The notes under the pieces: model-generated
Databases searched by the model: none
What the model saw: only the letters and a program-made list of their open reading frames with translations
Told to the model about the DNA's origin: nothing
Position numbers and translations under genes: made by a program
Shown here: positions 56,526-64,000 of the stretch, piece by piece
How positions within the stretch are numbered: position 1 is the first letter of the stretch
Layout of the letters: every line of letters begins with the position of its first letter
NCBI GenBank assembly: GCA_907165275.2
Contig: OU015671.1
Coordinates: 7,781,001 to 7,845,000 of the forward strand
Length of the DNA stretch: 64,000 nucleotides
Direction: 5' to 3'
From: Zygaena filipendulae
Taxonomy: Eukaryota; Arthropoda; Insecta; Lepidoptera; Zygaenidae

Positions 56526-59389
56526 TCTTTCTCCCGAGGGTAACACTGTGCTTTTCATTACGAATGCAAGGAAAGTCAAAATAAAGATAGGAATTAGCTA
56601 AAGAAAAAATGAGTGAAGATCGGATAGTCGCTTGACACTTTCCCACCTATTTCTTTTTCTTTGGCCGGCTAGCTATTCAGCCAGTATTTTTTATTTACAT
56701 TGTGGCGACCTAAAAAAATATTTTCTTTAATTATTAAGTATTAATTAAAGAAAAAAAAAATATAAATAGGAATTAGCTTAAGAAAAAGTGAGTGAATTTT
56801 ATTTTAATTAATACCTACTTAAACTTTACGTTATTTCCATTTTACATCGCGCTGGCTGTATAGAAAGTTGAAACATGGTTCAATAGAAATGTGAAAATAG
56901 ACCTAGTTTTTTTTTAATAATTTGACAGTTGTCAGTTGAAAGCGATTCTCCCTAGGGCTGAAAAGGGTTACTTTCAACCCGCTTCTCAGGCAACTTCAGA
57001 CCTACTTTCCGAGTATGAGTAATGAAAAATAATTATCGCAAAAAACACAGCAGTTTTTCATATGTATACCTACGTATAGACACAGGAGAGGTGTGTAGAT
57101 ATAGGGACTATGGACCTTCATTTGCATTCTAAGCCATCACATACCTGAACAGATACAATATATTGACTTCATTTGTGGTGCAAACATAAAACAATCCGTG
57201 ATACAGGGTGACTCCCATTGTTTTAGCTTTACTCTAACAGACGGGGAGACATGACGATGTCATCTGTACATAAATAATATTATTATATAATAATACACGT
57301 CTGTAAAACAAAGTCTATTTAATAATGACCTGAATATGTTCTATTGTTTATTAATTTAAATATGAAAGCTTTGTTTGTTCACTTATGGGAAGCTACAATA
57401 GCTCTAGGTGCCCCTGAGTAATATGAGATGTAATATATTTTTATTCCGAAATAAGGAGTTCGCCAAGTGTGTTCCTAAATGCCTTAGATCGACACCATAT
57501 AAACGGAGAGAAATTATTCAGACCGAAGAGGTTTCGATCACCCTTCGTTGCGAGAAGGATAATAATATTGTGTTGGCGACACAATATCAGTGACCAGCAA
57601 GCACAGCGACCACACGGTGTCAATAATGCGCAAACTACGGGAGAGTATACTGACCAAATATGGTGTCCAACCGAACACCGGTAGCAGAAATACTGTTAAC
57701 CAATCTTCGGTCGGGAACTTTTCGGTCGCTCACTTTACCGAACAAGGGGGTATATTTCTCTGAGGGTAGGAATCATATTTGGTTCACTTTTAGGAGTAAT
57801 TTACGTCTTGAAATACGATATAGGTTACTTTTGTATCGATATAAAGAGAAAGAAAGAAGCCGCAGTTTTAAGTCTCTAAATACCTACATTAAAAAAAAAA
57901 ATTGAAAAATTCAATACAAGTGCTGGAAATTTAAATTTAGTTTGAAAGACTAGTAAGTATGTACTTTTGAATTAACAAAATAATAAATAAATAAAAAAAT
58001 GAACGTCCGAATCCCCTTCGATAACAATAATATCTTATTTTAATTTTAAACATAAACCTTAGCACCATCATAAAAAGAATTACCTACTCGCGTTGGAATA
58101 CAAAAGTAAATAAAGTGGTACTCTCGGGGGAATCCCGGATAGGAAACTGTTAGTTCATTATCCTCATTTGAAACGGGAATTCCCCGGACACGTATAAAAC
58201 ACACCAAAATACGAGTATATCACCTACATACAAGTTGTATGTATTTCAGTGTTAAATTTAGTTTTAATAATTTTACGTAAAATTTCGTTGTACCTATGTA
58301 AATATGTACTTGTTATACCTATGAGTAGGTTCAAGTACCTACTATGTATTTAAGTAGCGATTGGAAGTACCTACCTAGATTCTGTAAGGAAAGCAGGGGA
58401 AACAGCTATGAACAATCGAATGAAAGAAAGGATTATTTAGTTGTAACCCACGTAAAGCAAGTCCTTTGGGAACTCCGTGAAGAAAAGTACTCTGCGGGGA
58501 GCGGTCTATTCCTGAACCCAAAGTAATTATGTAAATTTTATGAAAATCCGTTCAATTAAAAAAATTCAAGTAACTCGCTGAGTCAAAGTGAAGGCTGTTA
58601 TCTCTATATCACAGACACGTATTGTATATATTTTAATTGTATTTATATATAGATTTGAATTATTGAAATTATTACGTTTAGCTGTTTTTAAAAGCTTTTT
58701 TTCAACTCCCAATGTATGTATGTATGTATCTAACTATGTTTGTACGGGTGGAATCTTGCAACTCAATTTTGAAGCAGATCGAGCTGTGTATACACGTTTT
58801 GTTTGCATGTTTTATTCTTTTGAAGAAAAGTTTGTTTTATAAAAAAGTTGTTTTCTATCGTGACTTATTCAATTAATGTCCAAGTAAAGTAACTTATTTA
58901 TGTATTTATTTATTTAAACTTTATGCACATCATGGTTCAAAAGTAACGTAAAAGTAAAGTAAAAGGTAACTTAGCCCTTAGAGTTTAGGTAGTGCCATAT
59001 TTCTTAATATATACTTTCAATAATTTAAGCCAAAGTGTAGCTAGGTACTTTAATATGCATCTGTTATGAGATTTCGAAGACATTCAAAGTTTAAACAGAT
59101 CCATGTTTGATGCACAGTGCTGCTTGCTCGTCTATTGTCACTCAGAAACAACTACTAAGCTCATTAATAAGTATGCACGATAACAAATGAATTTTACTTT
59201 AGTTAAAAAACGTCAATAATTCAAAAAACCATGTCTGAATCAATTATCTATAATATATCTCCTATGTATAATATTATGTCATATAAGAATTAAGCTATGC
59301 TACGTTGGCAGGCACTAATAACCAAGCTTAAGTGATTTTGATATTCCCTTTATTAGAGTTTTTTGATATTGTGTTTTTTTTAGGTGCTT

Positions 59390-59574
59390 GTCACTACATA
59401 GTATAAAACAAAGTCACTTCCCGATGTCTATCCTTATGTACGCTTAGATCTTTAAAACTACGCAACGGATTTTGATGCGGTTTTTTTAACATACATAGTG
59501 ATTGGAGAGGAAGGTTTATACGTATAGTTTATAGTGGAATTCCAGCGGGAACTCCGAAATTAAACGGACAGCTA
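59390..59574 (+). mobile_element. second-subfamily Helitron
   Basis: CACTACATAGTATAAAACAA, GATGCGGTTTTTTTAAC, ACGGACAGCTAA end. Confidence 0.78.
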
Positions 59575-59935
59575 ATATTTTATATTTCAAAAATTAAGAA
59601 TATTTTTTTTATATTAATTAGTTTTCAGTGATAATTTAAAAAGTCCGAGGCTTGGAGCCCCCTTTGCGTCTAACATTGGGTGTTCAACACGAAGTAAGAC
59701 ACTTTATCCTCTGTGAATAACATTAAACAATTCCTTGGATACCTATCATTCGAGACAACATGGCTGATATCCACGGTCTTACCAGACTGAATTGCGTATT
59801 CGAAATACCTGTGGAAATTGGATTTTTCTCTTCCTCTTCTTCTTTTTGTTGTTGTCTTTTTGATATTTTGAATACATAGTTAGGTGCAAACTAATAACTG
59901 TTATATGCCAGTTTTTCTATAAGTATAAATATAAC

Positions 59936-60015
59936 TAGCTGTTCCCTGCGGCTTCGACCGTAATCATTTGTTCCCGCGGAAATTTCGGGATTTCTGTCTC
60001 TGTACCTTTGAGTTA
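59936..60015 (-). mobile_element. Helitron-like fragment
   Basis: ACTAGCTGTTCCCTGCGGC, TTTGTTCCCGCGG, TCTGTACCTTTGAG. Confidence 0.55.
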
Positions 60016-60555
60016 AGTGAAGTCAATAACTGTGTTAAATAAAACGAAAATCGTCAAATGACCGTTCTGAAAACTTTGTTATGAACGTCGAATAAAATAC
60101 GTAGGTATTAGTAACTGCGAGATACAAGTAAAATGAAAAAGTGATGCTCTACATTTGAGAAAAAAAAATTAAAAGTTATTGAATTTTTTCTTGGTAGAAA
60201 AAATCTTCGGTTTTCTTCAAGTGTTTAACTAAAAAAAAAACGCCAATAACGGACGACTTCAAGGTTTTCTGCCCGGTATGATGTTTGATACGCAACTAGA
60301 CAAGAAACTAAAACTTAGCAGTACCTACTAGAAACTAGTATACTTTTACTGAAAAAATATAAATAAACATAAATACACAGACCAACCTCCATAACGGAAA
60401 ATACAGCTGGCGATATTTGATGCAAAAATAGATTTCAAAGCGAAATCTAAACTATCATAATATGGAGAGCACTCTACTAGTTGTGAGTGCCTAAGTAGAC
60501 GATATCAATTTATCTTTTCACCGCTCTGCACTGTCTAGAATTATGTATAAAATAT

Positions 60556-60794
60556 CCTACTAATATTATACACGCGAACGTTTGTAAGAATGTATGGATG
60601 GATGGATGGATGAATGGATGGATGTTTGTTACTCTTTCACGCAAAAACTAATGAATGGATTGGATGGAATGGATTTAAATGAAACTTTACAATAATATAG
60701 CTTAAACATCAGATTAAAATATAGGGTACTTTTTATCCCGGAATTCCCGCGGGAACTCTGAAATTAACGCGGGTGAAACCGAGGGGCACAACTA
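60556..60794 (+). mobile_element. Lep1-type Helitron with GGAT repeats
   Basis: AATATCCTACTAATATTATA, ACACGCGAACGTTTG, GGATGGATGGATG, GGGTGAAACCGAGGGGCAC and AACTA end. Confidence 0.85.
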
Positions 60795-60884
60795 TTTTAC
60801 CTATATATTAATTTATTATTATATTTTAATCTACATTTATTGTAGATAAGTATACATAATGAAACTGTTTACGCTTTTACCATC

Positions 60885-60932
60885 CATCCATACATTCTTA
60901 CAAACTTTCGCGTTTTTAATATTAGTAGGATT
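60885..60932 (-). mobile_element. isolated Lep1-type Helitron 5' end, inverted
   Basis: CATCCATCCATACATTC through AATATTAGTAGGA: only the first 48 bp of the family, pointing away from the copy at 60556. Confidence 0.75.
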
Positions 60933-61153
60933 TGACTGTTGTTGTCCGATAGTTATTATATTGTAAAATTAGTTAAATGAAATTGTTCAATAATAATCTA
61001 TTGTATCTAAAATTAGTAAAACAAACTCAACTGAAACTTGGTTTAAGTGGAGTTTCGACTAAACGTTGTGTCAACATTCGTGTTGTTTGCTTTATTGTCC
61101 AGAATGTAAAGTGGAGTGGCACTGGACGATTCTGGTGAATTTAAAACTATAGA

Positions 61154-61388
61154 TGGACGCAGATAAGCAATAACATGTTATCCCACAAAACGAAGTTATT
61201 GATTCAGAACGATTTATTGAGAGTTACAGAACGTTTTTTAATTATATGTTTACCTTATTACATTTTTTAAATATGTAACTAAATACTGAACATAAAAATG
61301 TTGAAACAAAATGGCGTTATAATTTTAAAACTTTAATTTACTCAAATTTTCTCCAGTGTGGGTTAACACACTATTGCTTATCTATGTC
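61154..61388 (+). mobile_element. 235-bp MITE (family B)
   Basis: TGGACGCAGATAAGC to CTTATCTATGTCCA with the usual interior. Confidence 0.87.
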
Positions 61389-61529
61389 CAGATATAGTTT
61401 CCCTTGTTCGCTGAGCTTGATTGAAAATTCTAAATTTTGTAAATTAATTCAAAATTTCGCTGTTAAAAACCAATATTTTTTATTCCAATATACAACAGTC
61501 AATATATGAATGTTATGGTAATATTTATT

Positions 61530-61600
61530 AAATACTATAGCTGTGTCCCATGGTTCCGCGTGAGTATTGAATTTCCTAATTTTCTTCAATACAAACTTTG
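61530..61600 (-). mobile_element. Helitron-like fragment
   Basis: CTATAGCTGTGTCCCATGG, TTCCGCGTGAG, then TTCAATACAAACTTTG. Confidence 0.5.
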
Positions 61601-61977
61601 TCTTGACAATTACGAACGCTGCGAAAAATCAATCAGCAATCAATTATGTAACTTTGCTGCTATTATATTTCAGTTTCCATAAGAAAAACACCGATTTGGT
61701 GATTAATTAATCATTTTTAGGCAGCTTCACTTTTGAAGTATGTTTATTTTGGTTGATTACTAGATAGGTACTGTAGGTGTCAAAATGTGCATATTGTAAT
61801 CGAAAACCGTTAATTTTACTATTTCAGCTTTGTTTGTATTAATTGGGTTATGGGTTGCGTTTCGATTATATTATGATTTTTGTGTTTTTAATGTTTTGCA
61901 AAATGTTGAATATTTTTCCACTTTAACCGACAAAAAATAGCTGTGTTCCACAACACAGCATACATTTTTAGCATATT

Positions 61978-62308
61978 AATAGGGATGTTGACTACTATTG
62001 AAAATCAAAATTCTAATTAGTCCGTCAGTTAGAAAAAAAAAATACAATAGACACGTATTTTTTACTTTTTTCAATAAATTAAAATATACAGAGATAAAGC
62101 GCATTAAAGTTTAGGATGAGGAGGTCGTGACGTTACTAACCGCAAAATCGCCATACAAACTGTCAGAATAGTGACGTCACGCGAAATTCCAACTCAATAT
62201 ATCACCGTTATTTTTTTATTACGTAATAAAAGAAAAAATACGTGTCTAATATTTTTTTAATAATCTACAAGACGGACTAAAAAATAAAAATTAGTCAACA
62301 TGCCCATT
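61978..62308 (+). mobile_element. family A MITE, near-complete
   Basis: AATAGGGATGTTGAC start, GTCAACATGCCCATT end; one TGACGTCA is changed to TGACGTTA. Confidence 0.87.
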
Positions 62309-62784
62309 CCAGCGTATACCTAGATATTTCTTACCTTCTGATACCTATAGGTATCAGGTGTACGTACTATAGTACGTACATATAAAATTTCCTTAAAATT
62401 GTAGATACTTTATATTTACAAAATTTACAACTTGAATGTACCGGGTGCTCTTAAGTACCCATCGGTTCATGTTAAACTTAAAATTGTAACCATCTTTCGG
62501 ATAAAGTTCTGTTTGTTTTGTTGTATGAGGATTTTAGAATCTTGCTAACTAGAATATTATAGGGTTAGCTCAACTATTCGCTTGACTGTCAAAGTGGGAG
62601 TTTTAAGTCTTATATCTCTTACTCTACCAGAATTTATTTGAGCAGAGCCCTTATTCACTATGACCATAACACTTCACGTTAAGATAACGCGCCACAAGCA
62701 TAATAACTGTGAACCTAGCATATTAAATATTGTCATCTCAAAAAAAAAACTTCAGATTTACTTGCAACCAGCATAGTTGCAACC

Positions 62785-62829
62785 AGATATTGGTAAATCA
62801 ACAATAGTTCTGTTGATTTACCAATATCT
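62785..62829. repeat. perfect 19-bp hairpin inside the family F element
   Basis: AGATATTGGTAAATCAACA and its exact complement around a 7-nt loop. Confidence 0.85.
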
Positions 62830-62957
62830 AGTATAGTATTATATTATCTGTGCCAATATAAACGCAACTTGAAGAATGAGATGTCTTATTTCTCCCTGGC
62901 AGTCAAAGAAGTTGCCCAAAACATTTACAACGTGTCTTATGGCATACAGAAAATTAA

Positions 62958-63244
62958 TCCCTACTAATATTATAAATGCGCAGTTAACACTTTATGTCTG
63001 TGAGTTACGCTTTCACGGCTTCGCGGCTTAACCGATCATAATGATATTTTGTACACACGTTTTCAGAGTACAGAAAAGGACATAGGGTACTTTTTATCCC
63101 GCAATTCCGGCGGGAACTCCAAAATTAACGCCGGTGAAATCTCATTAAATTTTGCACATACATCAGGGGTACATAAAAAGATATAGGGCACTTTATATCC
63201 CAGAATTCCTGCAGGATCTCCGAGATTTCCGCCGGTGAAACCGC
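62958..63244 (+). mobile_element. Lep1-type Helitron, double 3' module, truncated end, nested in family F
   Basis: TCCCTACTAATATTATAAAT after an A; two TATAGGGC/CATAGGGT modules; stops at GGTGAAACCGC without CTAG. Confidence 0.8.
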
Positions 63245-63339
63245 AATATTTCGGCATCTGGAATGTTTGGGATTGTGTTTTGGGACGCGCGTTATGGGCA
63301 AGAAATTTTGTTGGTCATAGTGAATAAGGGCCCAGGTGT

Positions 63340-63659
63340 GACGGAGTGGTCGCTAGTGATACAAGTTTTAGGTAACTTTAAGTGTTTAAGTTAGTGCGTA
63401 AAGTGTTTGCACTAATCTACATAAGGTACCTGTGCGTTACAATAGACTGGTTAAGTTTGCAAAACTTGTGTGTTAAAATAACGCAATTTCAATTAAAGAT
63501 TTCACTCTTTACCTAATGGTTTGTGTACACCTGCATTCGTCTTGCGTCACAAACCAGTGCCGTGAGTGTCCCCGCCCACGCGACATAATGCTGAGTCAAC
63601 GTCCATTTCGAGCATCAAGACATGATCAAGACACACCACACAAATGCCATAATTTGTTA
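63340..63659. other. no recognised feature
   Basis: Unassigned intergenic DNA. Confidence 0.55.
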
Positions 63660-63855
63660 TCCTTACTAATATTATAAATGTGAAAGTGAGTTTGTTTGTT
63701 TGTTACATTTTCCCGCCTCAACGGCTCAATGAATCATCATGAAATTTTGTATACACGTTTTCAGAGATACAGAGAAGGACATAGGGTACTTTTTATCACG
63801 GAATTCCCGCAGAAACCCTGAAATTAACGCGGGTGAAACCGCGGGGAACAGCTAG
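63660..63855 (+). mobile_element. Lep1-type Helitron, complete
   Basis: TCCTTACTAATATTATAAAT to ACCGCGGGGAACAGCTAG, exactly between A and T. A CTTT microsatellite follows about 100 bp later (63957-63976). Confidence 0.9.
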
Positions 63856-64000
63856 TTGTTTCATATGTTTAGTTTTAGTTTGTTATTCGTTAGTCATGTT
63901 CATTTGTGTTCTTCTGTATGTTCATTTGTGTTGTGTGTCTCATACTTAAATAAATCTCCCTTTCTTTCTTTCTTTCATTTTCCGTAAACTGCATGTTAAA

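Larger units (their letters stand above)
55740..59389. other. no recognised gene (family G MITE and hairpin listed separately)
   Basis: A cluster of overlapping short open frames on both strands at 57408-57905 is GC-richer than its neighbours and may be an old repeat of unknown type. The rest is AT-rich. Confidence 0.5.
62645..63333. mobile_element. family F MITE interrupted by a Helitron
   Basis: GAGCCCTTATTCACTATGAC left and GTCATAGTGAATAAGGGCCC right. The middle resumes after the Helitron at TTCGGCATCTGGAATGTTTG, matching the copy at 44170. Confidence 0.8.

Noticed and set aside
57408..57905. Cluster of overlapping open frames, possibly an LTR or old gene
   Set aside because: No paired LTR, target duplication, polypurine tract or protein similarity could be seen.

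Overview
The window is eukaryotic nuclear DNA, almost certainly from a moth or butterfly. It is AT-rich, its genes have short exons and GT..AG introns, and it is saturated with a Lep1-type Helitron family characteristic of Lepidoptera. Copies of that family start TCC(T/C)TACTAATATTATAAATG, end in a CCGCGG stem-loop followed by CAGCTAG, and sit between A and T. About forty complete or partial copies are visible. No prokaryotic, viral-genome or CRISPR features were seen.

Only two host genes can be supported, and they converge. On the plus strand (21860-30191, four coding exons) is an N-terminal RASSF protein of the RASSF9/RASSF10 class (Drosophila Meru), 424 codons, with an RA domain, coiled coils and a C-terminal PDZ-ligand-like tail. 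On the minus strand (36927-32133, six exons) is proteasome subunit alpha type-1 (Prosalpha6/PSMA1), 276 codons, with a first exon whose coding part is only the ATG and a last exon coding for six residues. Every splice phase in both models adds up. Their poly(A) signals face each other across about 1 kb (30641 and 31653).

Layout: 1-21.8 kb is repeats and unassigned AT-rich DNA (fold-back MITEs, Helitrons, a 1.06-kb pogo-like element with a zinc-finger remnant, hairpins). 21.8-30.2 kb is the RASSF gene, whose introns hold a BEL/Pao LTR element (identical LTRs, TACCT target duplication) inserted into a MITE, and a second pogo-like element inserted into a Helitron. 31.6-37 kb is the proteasome gene, with transposon material in four of its five introns. 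37-64 kb has no recognisable gene and holds many Helitrons, at least ten MITE families and several nested insertions.

The main interest is structural. The window preserves a layered record of transposition (elements within elements, up to three deep), several families with exact target duplications, and repeated close approach of transposon ends to splice sites. No convincingly new biological system was identified; the most distinctive signals are listed as findings.
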